From NCBI GenBank assembly GCA_900754775.1, contig CAAEDZ010000113.1:1-5302 (forward strand): a stretch of DNA of 5,302 bases, given 5' to 3'. A model generated the notes under the pieces. The model saw only the letters and a program-made list of their open reading frames with translations, searched no databases and had not been told where the DNA came from. How positions within the stretch are numbered: the first letter of the stretch is position 1; every line of letters starts with the position of its first letter. Shown here in pieces: positions 1 to 5,302 of this stretch. Both the position numbers and the translations under genes were made by a program. This DNA comes from Clostridia bacterium (lineage in GTDB: Bacteria; Bacillota_A; Clostridia; Christensenellales; Aristaeellaceae).

Positions 1-1308
1 ATCTCCAAATGGAAGATCCATCCGTTCCTCTCCATCATGAGCGTGTCCCTGCTGCTGGCCATCGTCGCCGGCATTGACCTTGCGCAGATCGCGGACGTGA
101 TCGGCGCGGGCTTCAGCGGCACGTTTACCTCCATCGGCATCGTCATCATTCTGGGCGCGATGGTCGGCACCCTGCTGGAAAAGACGGGCGCGGCGCTCAA
201 GATGGCCGACTGCGTCGTTAAGCTCGTGGGCAAGAAGCACCCCGAAGCCGCCATGATCATCATGGGCTGGATCGTCTCCATCCCCGTGTTCTGCGACAGC
301 GGCTTCGTCATCCTCAACCCCATCCGCAAGGCGCTGGTGCAGCGCACCCGCAAGTCCTCCGTGGCCTGCACCGTGGCGCTTTCGATGGGCCTGTACATTT
401 CCCACTGCTTCATCCCGCCTACCCCCGGCCCCATCGCGGCGGCGAACACGCTGTTTGGCGTGGGTGGCCTGGGCACGGACGTCAACCTCCTGCTGGTCAT
501 GGCCATCGGCGCGGTGTGCTCCATCCTGCCGCTGATCGCCGGCTACATCTTCGCGCTCTTCATCGGCAAAAAGGTCAAGGCCAAGGATGAGCCCACCAAC
601 GCCGAGGCCATCGGACAGACCTACGAGGAGCTGGTGGCCAGCTACGGAAAGCTCCCCGGCGCGTTCATGTCCTTCGCCCCCATCGTGGTGCCGATCATCC
701 TGATGGGCGTGGCCAGCGCGTTCAGCATGGCCGGTTCCAATCCCCCCATCATCGTGTTCCTCGGCAAGCCCATCATCGCGCTGGCCGTGGGCCTGATCCT
801 GGGCGTCATCCTCATGGCCCAGTCCGGCAAGATGGGCGAATTCTACGTCCTCACGGACGATACCCTCAAGACCGTCGGACCCATCCTGTTCGTGACCGCC
901 GCGGGCGGCGTGCTGGGCAAGGTGATCGCCACCACCGATCTGGTCAACTTCATCACCGCCCATGCCGCCACGCTGGAAAGCCTGGGCCTGCTCTTCCCGT
1001 TCCTGCTGGCCGCCATCCTCAAGACGGCGCAGGGCAGCTCGACGGTTGCCATCACCACCAGCGCGGGCATTATCGCTCCGCTGATGATGACGCTGGGCTT
1101 TGCCACTCCGCTGGACGCGGCGCTGGTCGTCGTGGCCATCGGCGCGGGCGCCATGACCGTCTCCCATGCCAACGACAGCTACTTCTGGGTGGTCACCAAC
1201 TTTGGTGAGATGGAGCCCCAGGACGGCTACAAGACGCAGACGCTGGGCACGCTGATTATCGGCATCGCGGCCATCATCAACGTGCTGATCGTCTCCGCCA
1301 TCTTCTAA
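1..1308 (+). CDS. GntP-family permease (gluconate/glycerate:H+ symporter type), 5' partial
   Basis: Inner-membrane secondary transporter of the GntP family, which imports sugar acids such as gluconate, glycerate or related hydroxy acids with protons. The reading frame is open from base 1; 435 residues are visible and the usual length is about 440-455, so only about 20 N-terminal residues are missing. The first internal ATG at 37 is not the true start, because the preceding residues (KWKIHPF) match the conserved region after the first membrane segment. Family signatures visible (numbered from the first visible codon): SIPVFCDSGF at 93-102, HCFIPPTPGP at 135-144, AQGSSTVAIT at 343-352 and HANDSYFWVV at 389-398, between many hydrophobic membrane segments. 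The stop TAA is followed after 72 nt by a glycerate kinase on the same strand, so glycerate is the likeliest substrate. That is context inference; the family alone does not fix the substrate. Confidence 0.93.
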   Translation: MSKWKIHPFLSIMSVSLLLAIVAGIDLAQIADVIGAGFSGTFTSIGIVIILGAMVGTLLEKTGAALKMADCVVKLVGKKHPEAAMIIMGWIVSIPVFCDSGFVILNPIRKALVQRTRKSSVACTVALSMGLYISHCFIPPTPGPIAAANTLFGVGGLGTDVNLLLVMAIGAVCSILPLIAGYIFALFIGKKVKAKDEPTNAEAIGQTYEELVASYGKLPGAFMSFAPIVVPIILMGVASAFSMAGSNPPIIVFLGKPIIALAVGLILGVILMAQSGKMGEFYVLTDDTLKTVGPILFVTAAGGVLGKVIATTDLVNFITAHAATLESLGLLFPFLLAAILKTAQGSSTVAITTSAGIIAPLMMTLGFATPLDAALVVVAIGAGAMTVSHANDSYFWVVTNFGEMEPQDGYKTQTLGTLIIGIAAIINVLIVSAIF

Positions 1309-1323
1309 GGCGGCGTCCCCTCC

Positions 1324-1348
1324 GGGCCGCGGTCCCCCGCCGCGGCCC
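1324..1348 (+). promoter_or_regulatory. GC-rich intercistronic hairpin
   Basis: A perfect 9-bp stem (GGGCCGCGG at 1324-1332 with CCGCGGCCC at 1340-1348) closes a 7-nt loop between the permease stop and the kinase ribosome binding site. It is followed by a mixed T-rich stretch (ATTCTGTTTCTC) and not a clean U-run, so it is a weak terminator at best. It could act as a partial terminator or as a 3'-end stabiliser that lowers kinase expression relative to the permease. No convincing promoter for the kinase is visible in the 72-nt gap, so read-through from the permease is expected. Confidence 0.45.
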
Positions 1349-1367
1349 GCATTCTGTTTCTCGCAAT

Positions 1368-1372
1368 GGAGG
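1368..1372 (+). promoter_or_regulatory. Ribosome binding site of the glycerate kinase
   Basis: GGAGG lies 8 nt before the ATG at 1381 and decides the start. An in-frame ATG at 1366 overlaps this Shine-Dalgarno sequence and has no purine-rich site of its own, so it is not used as the start. Confidence 0.8.
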
Positions 1373-1380
1373 CTACCGAA

Positions 1381-2610
1381 ATGAACCAAGATGCAAAACA
1401 CATTCTCGACGCCGCGCTGCGCGATGCGCTTCCGGGCGCGGCCGTGGGACAGGCTTTGGATCAGATCGCCTTTCAGCCTGACGGGCGGCTGATTCTGGTG
1501 GCGGCCGGCAAGGCGGCCTGGGAAATGGCCCGCGCGGCCCATGAGCGGCTGGGCGGGCGCATCGACGCGGGCGTCGTTGTGACCAAGTACGATTACTCAC
1601 GCGGCCCTCTGGGCAGCCTGGAGATCTACGAGGCGGGCCATCCCGTCCCCGATGAAAACAGCTACCGCGCCACCGCCCGGGCGCTGGAGGTGGTATCGGG
1701 CCTGACGGAAGCGGACAGCGTGCTTTTCCTGCTTTCCGGCGGCGGCTCGGCGCTCTTTGAGCAGCCCCTCATCCCCGCCGGCGAGCTGGCCGATATCACG
1801 CGCCAGCTGCTGGCCTGCGGCGCCAACATCGTGGAGATCAACACGCTGCGCAAGCGCCTCTCCGCCGTCAAGGGCGGACGTTTTGCGCTGCGGTGCATGC
1901 CCGCGCATGTCTACACCGTGGTCCTCAGCGACATCATCGGCGACCCGCTGGACATGATCGCCTCCGGTCCGGCGTATCCGGATGCTTCCACCTGCGCGCA
2001 GGCGCTGGAAATTGCGGACCGCTACGGCCTGCGCCTGTCCGATGCCGCGCGCGGCCTGCTGGCTCAGGAAACCCCCAAGGAACTGACCAACGTCACGACC
2101 TTCGTCACCGGCAGCGTGCGCCAGCTGTGCCGCACTGCGGCGGCCACCTGCCGGGAGCTGGGCTACGAGCCGGTGTTTCTCACCGCAAGTCTCTCCTGCG
2201 AGGCGCGCGAGGCCGGCTCCTTCCTGGCGGCTATCGCCCGCGACCATCAGGACACGGAGCGCTCGCTGGCCTTCCTCGCCGGAGGTGAAACCGTGGTCCA
2301 TCTGACCGGCAAGGGCATGGGCGGCCGCAATCAGGAAATCGCGCTGGGCGCGGCCGAGGGCATCGCCGGATGCCGCGATACGTGCGTGTTCTCCTTCGGC
2401 TCCGACGGGTCCGACGGTCCCACGGATGCGGCGGGCGGCATTGTGGACGAAGGCTCCGCCGCGCGCCTGACCGCCGCCGGGGTGGACCTGCACAAGGTGC
2501 TGCAGGACAACGATGCCTATCATGCGCTGAAGGCGATCGACGGGCTGATCGTCACCGGTCCCACCGGCACCAACGTCAACGACCTGTCCGTCGTGCTCAT
2601 CAAACGCTGA
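1381..2610 (+). CDS. gckA: Glycerate 2-kinase, type II (MOFRL/DUF4147 family)
   Basis: Cytoplasmic kinase, 409 residues, that phosphorylates D-glycerate with ATP to 2-phosphoglycerate, which enters lower glycolysis through enolase. Family members are often mislabelled hydroxypyruvate reductase (TtuD). The order of conserved blocks is complete: AAGKAAWEMA at 41-50 (with the conserved Lys44), LSGGGSALFE at 118-127, NTLRKRLSAVKGGRF at 154-168, SDIIGDPLDMIASGP at 183-197, then the C-terminal MOFRL domain with GGETVV at 301-306, GKGMGGRNQE at 310-319, GSDGSDGPTDAAGG at 340-353 and TGPTGTNVNDL at 392-402. Length is normal for bacterial members (about 400-450) and nothing is broken. The start at 1381 is chosen from the GGAGG 8 nt upstream. 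It sits downstream of the GntP permease on the same strand, a pairing that suggests uptake followed by phosphorylation. A close alternative such as a 2-keto-3-deoxygluconate or hydroxypyruvate kinase activity is less likely but not excluded by sequence alone. Confidence 0.93.
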   Translation: MNQDAKHILDAALRDALPGAAVGQALDQIAFQPDGRLILVAAGKAAWEMARAAHERLGGRIDAGVVVTKYDYSRGPLGSLEIYEAGHPVPDENSYRATARALEVVSGLTEADSVLFLLSGGGSALFEQPLIPAGELADITRQLLACGANIVEINTLRKRLSAVKGGRFALRCMPAHVYTVVLSDIIGDPLDMIASGPAYPDASTCAQALEIADRYGLRLSDAARGLLAQETPKELTNVTTFVTGSVRQLCRTAAATCRELGYEPVFLTASLSCEAREAGSFLAAIARDHQDTERSLAFLAGGETVVHLTGKGMGGRNQEIALGAAEGIAGCRDTCVFSFGSDGSDGPTDAAGGIVDEGSAARLTAAGVDLHKVLQDNDAYHALKAIDGLIVTGPTGTNVNDLSVVLIKR

Positions 2611-2630
2611 AAATTCCAATGCAGACAAAA

Positions 2631-2676
2631 CCGGCCCGCGAGGGAGCTTTCGCTCCCCTGCGGGCCGGCTGTTTTT
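2631..2676. terminator. Bidirectional intrinsic terminator between convergent genes
   Basis: The left arm 2631-2647 pairs with the right arm 2652-2668 around a TTTC loop: 9 bp (CCGGCCCGC/GCGGGCCGG), a G-T wobble and one A-C mismatch, then 6 bp (GGGAGC/GCTCCC). On the plus strand it is followed by CTGTTTTT (2669-2676), which terminates the glycerate kinase transcript. On the minus strand the stem is followed by TTTTGTCTGC (complement of 2621-2630), so it can also end the reductase transcript arriving from the right. It lies in the 95-nt gap between the two stop codons. Confidence 0.9.
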
Positions 2677-2705
2677 CGGCGGAATGCGGGAACGGGTCTG
2701 CGGGC

Positions 2706-4523
2706 TTACTTGCCGGCGTTCTTCACCGCGCTCTCGGCGGAGATGCGGCCCCACGTGGCGCACATGCCATGGCCGATGCCGCCGATGGTGTTGTGGCCGG
2801 CGATGTTGGCCGAGCCGATGATCTCGCCCGCCAGGTACGCGCCGCCTACCAGCGTGCCGTCCTCACGCACGAGCTGGGCGTCGCCGTTGATGCGCGGTCC
2901 GCCCGCGGTCATCATCAGGTAGGGAACGGTGTACACGGCGTAGAAGGGGCCCTCCTCAAAGGCGAGCAGGTTGTCCGTGCGGCCAAAGACGGTGTCCTCG
3001 CCCGCGGCGACATCCTCGTTGTACTTGGCGACGGTCTCGGCCAGCTTCTCCGCGCCGATCATCTCGCCCAGTTCCTCGATGGTGTCGGCCTTGAACATGT
3101 AGCCCTCATCCAGCAGCTCGGCGATCTTCTCCTCGTTGGTGAAGGGCGCGGAGTTGCTCATCATGCCGGTAAAGAGCGCGCTGTCATCCGACAGCATGTT
3201 CTCGGCCAGAACGATGTAGATGATGTTCTGGTCGGCGGTGCGCCACGCGGTCCGCTTGTCCATGGAGGTGGCGGCAGGCTCGTTAAAGACGCGCTCGCCG
3301 GCGGTGTTGACCCAGATGGCGCCGTTGTAGTTGATGTTGCAGCGAAGCGACGCCTGGAAGCCGCTGACCGGCACGGAACCGCCGTAGCAGGAGCAGTAGT
3401 CCATGTTGTCAAAGGCCGCGCCGGCGCTGCGGGCGAAGTCGTAGCCGCTGCCGATGGCGGTGACGGGGTCATTGGAGGTGATGTTGGTGAAGTTGTACTC
3501 CTTGAGCCAGCGCTCGCAGTAGCCATAGCCGCCGGTGGCGATGATGGTGCTGGGAGCGGGAATCTCCACATCGTCCACCTTGACGCCGACCACGTCGCCG
3601 TTGTCGTCAAACATGAGGTCGGTGACCAGCGTATCCAGGCACAGCTGGGCCTGGCCCGCGTCGATGAAGCCCTGCAGCTTTTCCATCAGGGCGCTCACAA
3701 AGTAGGAGCCGCCGCCGGAGGACGCGCCGCCCGCGGTGTAGGTCACGCGGTAGGTGTTCATGGTCAGGTATCCGCCGCTGTCCACCTGATCGGAGAACTC
3801 CACGCCCACATAGTCCTGCAGCCAGTCGATGGCCTCGCCGCTGCGCTCGGCGTGCACCTTGGCGATCTCGGTGTTCATGTTCTCCTCGCCGCCGCCCATG
3901 GTGACGAAGTCGTTATAGAAAGCCTCGGCGCTGTCCTCAATGCCGGCTTCCTTCTGGATCTTGTAGCCGGCGCCGCTGATGGAGCCGCCCGCGGTGTTCG
4001 CGGAGCCGCCCACGCGGTAGTTCTGCTCCAGCACCAGCACATTCGCGCCCAGCTCGGCCGCGTGCACGCTGGCCACCAGGCCCGCCATGCCCGCGCCCAC
4101 CACGATCACGTCCGGCTGAACGGTGATTTCCAGCGGCTTGTCCTCTTCGGGGGCTTCGCCGCTGAGCGCGGCGTCCACGGCCGCCTTGATGGCGTCCGAA
4201 GTCACGGTCGCGCCGGCCACGCCGTCCACGTCGGTGCTCTGCGCCTCGACGATGGCCGCCGGGATCTGCTCGATCGCCGGATCGCTGATGCCGGGCGTCT
4301 CCTGATTGTCGCCGACCTCAACGCTGGTGATCTTTCCGCCTTCCACGGTCACGGTTACGTTCACCGCGCCGCCCATGCCGTTGGCTGCGCCGGTGTAGGT
4401 GCCATCCGTCAGGGTGGCCTCCGCCATGGCACTCACGGGAGCAAGCGCCGTGCCCAGCGTCAGCGCCATCACAAGCGCCAGCACAAGCACACGGCTGAGC
4501 AGCTTTTTCCTGCCAGTTTTCAT
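2706..4523 (-). CDS. Exported FMN/FAD flavoprotein reductase (fumarate/urocanate reductase superfamily), substrate unknown
   Basis: 605-residue extracytoplasmic flavoprotein of the FAD-binding-2 (fumarate reductase flavoprotein, urocanate reductase, Cgr2-like) superfamily, expected to pass electrons from covalently bound FMN to FAD and on to an organic acceptor. Domains in order: Sec signal peptide 1-34; FMN-binding domain about 37-120, with [10 protein letters not shown] at 75-84 and the flavinylation motif [10 protein letters not shown] at 100-109 (Thr106 the predicted ApbE target); a short acidic linker at about 121-133; Rossmann FAD site [11 protein letters not shown] at 138-148 with ribose-binding Glu166; [12 protein letters not shown] at 170-181; GERVFNE at 409-415; C-terminal FAD-binding region [17 protein letters not shown] at 562-578. 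There is no CxxCH haem motif, so electrons must come from a partner outside this window. The usual dicarboxylate active-site residues appear replaced (see findings), so fumarate and urocanate are unlikely substrates. The start is chosen from AGGAGG 8 nt upstream. It is divergent from an AraC regulator and convergent with the kinase. Confidence 0.9.
   Translation of the reverse strand: MKTGRKKLLSRVLVLALVMALTLGTALAPVSAMAEATLTDGTYTGAANGMGGAVNVTVTVEGGKITSVEVGDNQETPGISDPAIEQIPAAIVEAQSTDVDGVAGATVTSDAIKAAVDAALSGEAPEEDKPLEITVQPDVIVVGAGMAGLVASVHAAELGANVLVLEQNYRVGGSANTAGGSISGAGYKIQKEAGIEDSAEAFYNDFVTMGGGEENMNTEIAKVHAERSGEAIDWLQDYVGVEFSDQVDSGGYLTMNTYRVTYTAGGASSGGGSYFVSALMEKLQGFIDAGQAQLCLDTLVTDLMFDDNGDVVGVKVDDVEIPAPSTIIATGGYGYCERWLKEYNFTNITSNDPVTAIGSGYDFARSAGAAFDNMDYCSCYGGSVPVSGFQASLRCNINYNGAIWVNTAGERVFNEPAATSMDKRTAWRTADQNIIYIVLAENMLSDDSALFTGMMSNSAPFTNEEKIAELLDEGYMFKADTIEELGEMIGAEKLAETVAKYNEDVAAGEDTVFGRTDNLLAFEEGPFYAVYTVPYLMMTAGGPRINGDAQLVREDGTLVGGAYLAGEIIGSANIAGHNTIGGIGHGMCATWGRISAESAVKNAGK
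4197..4226 (-). other. Covalent FMN attachment motif (ApbE target)
   Basis: Residues 100-109 of the reductase read [10 protein letters not shown]. In FMN-binding domains (RnfG, NqrC, urocanate reductase) ApbE links FMN through a phosphoester to the Thr of an (S/T)GAT core. Here Thr106 is in that place and the first core residue is Ala in place of Ser/Thr. No apbE gene is in the window, so the transferase must be encoded elsewhere. Confidence 0.75.
4422..4523 (-). other. Sec signal peptide of the reductase
   Basis: Residues 1-34 show a basic start (KTGRKK), a hydrophobic core rich in Leu, Val and Ala (about 12-28) and an Ala-x-Ala signal peptidase I site, SAMA before EATL, with cleavage predicted after Ala34. 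There is no lipobox cysteine and no twin-arginine motif. The mature protein is therefore expected outside the membrane, either released or held there by a protein partner. Confidence 0.85.
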
Positions 4524-4531
4524 TTCCGTTT

Positions 4532-4537
4532 CCTCCT
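4532..4537 (-). promoter_or_regulatory. Ribosome binding site of the reductase
   Basis: AGGAGG on the minus strand, 8 nt before the ATG at 4523. It fixes the start at MKTGRKK. The frame stays open to a TTG at 4565, but that extension would place the Shine-Dalgarno sequence inside the gene and put a charged stretch before the signal peptide. Confidence 0.88.
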
Positions 4538-4586
4538 GCTTGTTGTCGTTTCCCTCATTGTGCAAGTTTGGACGTTTTTTGTTCCG

Positions 4587-4615
4587 TTCCCAACGCCGCT
4601 TTTCTATGATATACT
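4587..4615 (+). promoter_or_regulatory. Candidate sigma-70-type promoter of the AraC regulator
   Basis: TTCCCA (4587-4592) resembles the -35 box (4 of 6 to TTGACA) and is followed after exactly 17 nt by TATACT (4610-4615), 5 of 6 to the -10 consensus TATAAT. Transcription would start near 4622, leaving a leader of about 60 nt before the ATG. Found by eye; the overlapping TATGAT at 4605-4610 is an alternative -10. Confidence 0.45.
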
Positions 4616-4641
4616 TTTAACGATCGATTTCCTATATCATA
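4605..4641. repeat. 9-bp perfect inverted repeat in the divergent promoter region
   Basis: TATGATATA at 4605-4613 and its exact reverse complement TATATCATA at 4633-4641, separated by 19 nt, so the arm centres are 28 bp apart. The interior contains the palindrome CGATCG (4621-4626). Each arm contains a -10-like TATGAT reading inward. It could be a two-site operator or a symmetric pair of -10 elements for overlapping opposed promoters. The low complexity of the arms leaves room for chance. Confidence 0.5.
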
Positions 4642-4672
4642 CCCATTTCAAATTTGTGTTTATCAGTCCAAC

Positions 4673-4677
4673 GGAGG
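4673..4677 (+). promoter_or_regulatory. Ribosome binding site of the AraC regulator
   Basis: GGAGG lies 6 nt before the ATG at 4684. An out-of-frame ATG at 4680 is only 2 nt from the site, too close for efficient use, so 4684 is the start. Confidence 0.8.
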
Positions 4678-4683
4678 AAATGC

Positions 4684-5302
4684 ATGAAGCTGACCGAGCG
4701 GTTCAACCCCTTTCGCGCGGACGCGGACCCGCTGTCCGCCTATCTGGCCGATTTCCGTATTGAGGTCGATTATTTTACGCATTGGCCGCAGCAGGATTTC
4801 AAAACCCTGAAAAATCTGGTCAGCACGCGCATCAAGCTGGTGCTGCAAACACAGGGCAGGGCGGACCTTACTGCTCAGAACGAGCATTTCCTGCTCGCTC
4901 CCGGCAGTGTGATGTTCATCCCGCCCTACTGCGTTTACAGCGCCTCCACCTTCGATTATGTGGATTCCTATGAAATTTTCTTCAATTTGCATCCCTATGC
5001 CCGTGAGCACGGGTTTTTGCAGCAATTCGGTTTCACGCGCATTTTGCACTTTCCGCAGATCCTGACCCCTGCGGACACCGCGGCCCTGATGTCCTGCTAC
5101 GAGGATGTCCGGGCGTGCAGGCCCGGCTGCTATGCGCAGCTTGGCGCGCTGCTGCAGCTGCTGTTCATCCGGTTGATTCGCCTGCAGAACGCGCCAGCGC
5201 TTCCCGCCGAAAACAGTTCCCGCGAGCAGTACGTCATTTCCCGGCTCTTTGAGTATCTGGAAGCGCATCTGAACCAGCCCGTTCATGTGGACCAGCTCTG
5301 CG
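4684..5302 (+). CDS. AraC-family transcriptional regulator, 3' partial
   Basis: The first 206 residues of an AraC/XylS-type regulator; the frame is open to the end of the window and the usual length of about 280-300 implies that 75-95 residues, most of the DNA-binding domain, are missing. The N-terminal part is a cupin-like sensor domain (about 20-105), with the typical turn FLLAPGSVMFIPPYCVYSAS at 69-88. A helical linker follows (about 128-170). The segment YVISRLFEYLEAHLNQPVHV at 183-202, then DQLC, matches the start of the tandem helix-turn-helix domain (I..YIe.h...pisl..lA). It lies divergent to the exported reductase across a 160-nt promoter region, the usual place for a local activator that responds to the substrate of its target. 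Codons appear somewhat less GC-biased than in the neighbouring metabolic genes. The effector cannot be named from sequence. Confidence 0.92.
   Translation, partial: MKLTERFNPFRADADPLSAYLADFRIEVDYFTHWPQQDFKTLKNLVSTRIKLVLQTQGRADLTAQNEHFLLAPGSVMFIPPYCVYSASTFDYVDSYEIFFNLHPYAREHGFLQQFGFTRILHFPQILTPADTAALMSCYEDVRACRPGCYAQLGALLQLLFIRLIRLQNAPALPAENSSREQYVISRLFEYLEAHLNQPVHVDQLC

Larger units (their letters stand above)
4524..4683. promoter_or_regulatory. Divergent promoter region of reductase and AraC regulator
   Basis: 160-nt gap between divergent start codons, much richer in A+T (especially 4601-4665) than the genes around it. It must hold promoters for both directions and is the expected binding place of the AraC regulator. 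Several TATGAT/TATACT/TATATC-like elements lie in 4605-4641. A clear minus-strand promoter could not be fixed: TATGAT (4641-4636) is a good -10 candidate for the reductase but has no recognisable -35 at normal spacing, which would fit a promoter that needs an activator. Confidence 0.7.

Noticed and set aside
1597..2763. A 388-codon minus-strand open frame opposite the glycerate kinase
   Set aside because: Shadow of the kinase: low-complexity Arg/Gly/Ala/His-rich translation, no ribosome binding site pattern and it crosses the shared terminator.
2706..4523. Assignment as fumarate or urocanate reductase
   Set aside because: The overall domain order matches, but the His, Arg, His and Arg active-site positions appear replaced, so only a superfamily name is justified.
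4524..4565. N-terminal extension of the reductase to a TTG at 4565
   Set aside because: It would place a polar, charged 14-residue stretch before the signal peptide and bury the AGGAGG sequence inside the coding region.
4581..4590. GTTCCGTTCC tandem 5-bp repeat near the promoter
   Set aside because: Only two short units with no partner elsewhere in the gap; likely chance.
2370..4763. A 797-codon open frame on the plus strand across the whole reductase gene
   Set aside because: It is antisense to a gene with clear family motifs, signal peptide and ribosome binding site. Its translation is rich in Arg, His, Gly, Ala and Val with no recognisable domain, as expected for a GC-rich shadow frame, and it overlaps the kinase end and the terminator.
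4663..5286. A 207-codon minus-strand open frame opposite the AraC gene
   Set aside because: The plus strand encodes a convincing cupin-plus-HTH regulator with a good ribosome binding site; the minus frame shows no domain and would overlap the divergent promoter region.

Overview
This GC-rich window looks like a chromosomal segment from an anaerobic, probably gut-associated member of the Bacillota, such as a high-GC Clostridia lineage. That assignment is an inference. It rests on strong AGGAGG/GGAGG ribosome binding sites with 6-8 nt spacing, a Gram-positive-style Sec signal on a flavoprotein reductase, the gene types (GntP permease, MOFRL glycerate kinase, FMN/FAD reductase, AraC regulator) and strongly GC-biased codons. 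No rRNA, tRNA, CRISPR array, insertion sequence or phage gene was seen.

Layout. Positions 1-1308 (+) carry a GntP-family permease whose first roughly 20 residues lie upstream of the window. After a 72-nt gap holding a GC-rich hairpin comes a type II (MOFRL/DUF4147) glycerate 2-kinase at 1381-2610 (+). A strong hairpin at 2631-2676, with T-tracts on both sides, ends this unit and also faces the convergent reductase gene. The gene at 2706-4523 (-) encodes an exported reductase: signal peptide, FMN-binding domain with a covalent-flavin motif, then a fumarate-reductase-type FAD domain. A 160-nt AT-rich region (4524-4683) separates it from a divergent AraC-family regulator that starts at 4684 (+) and runs off the window just as its HTH domain begins.

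How the genes work together. The first pair makes sense as uptake and phosphorylation of glycerate or a close sugar-acid relative, feeding 2-phosphoglycerate into lower glycolysis. The second pair is a regulator and reductase module: the AraC protein probably senses a small molecule and controls the divergent reductase, which would reduce an unknown acceptor outside the cytoplasm. The two modules converge on a shared terminator and need not be functionally linked.

The most interesting point is the reductase active site. By eye alignment, the four residues that define fumarate/urocanate-type reductases all appear to be replaced (His-Pro-Thr by Tyr-Gly-Gly, the catalytic Arg region altered, the late His by Met, the late Arg by Thr), while the cofactor motifs are intact. 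This suggests a reductase for an undescribed, probably non-dicarboxylate substrate. A perfect 9-bp inverted repeat in the divergent promoter region is a candidate control site.
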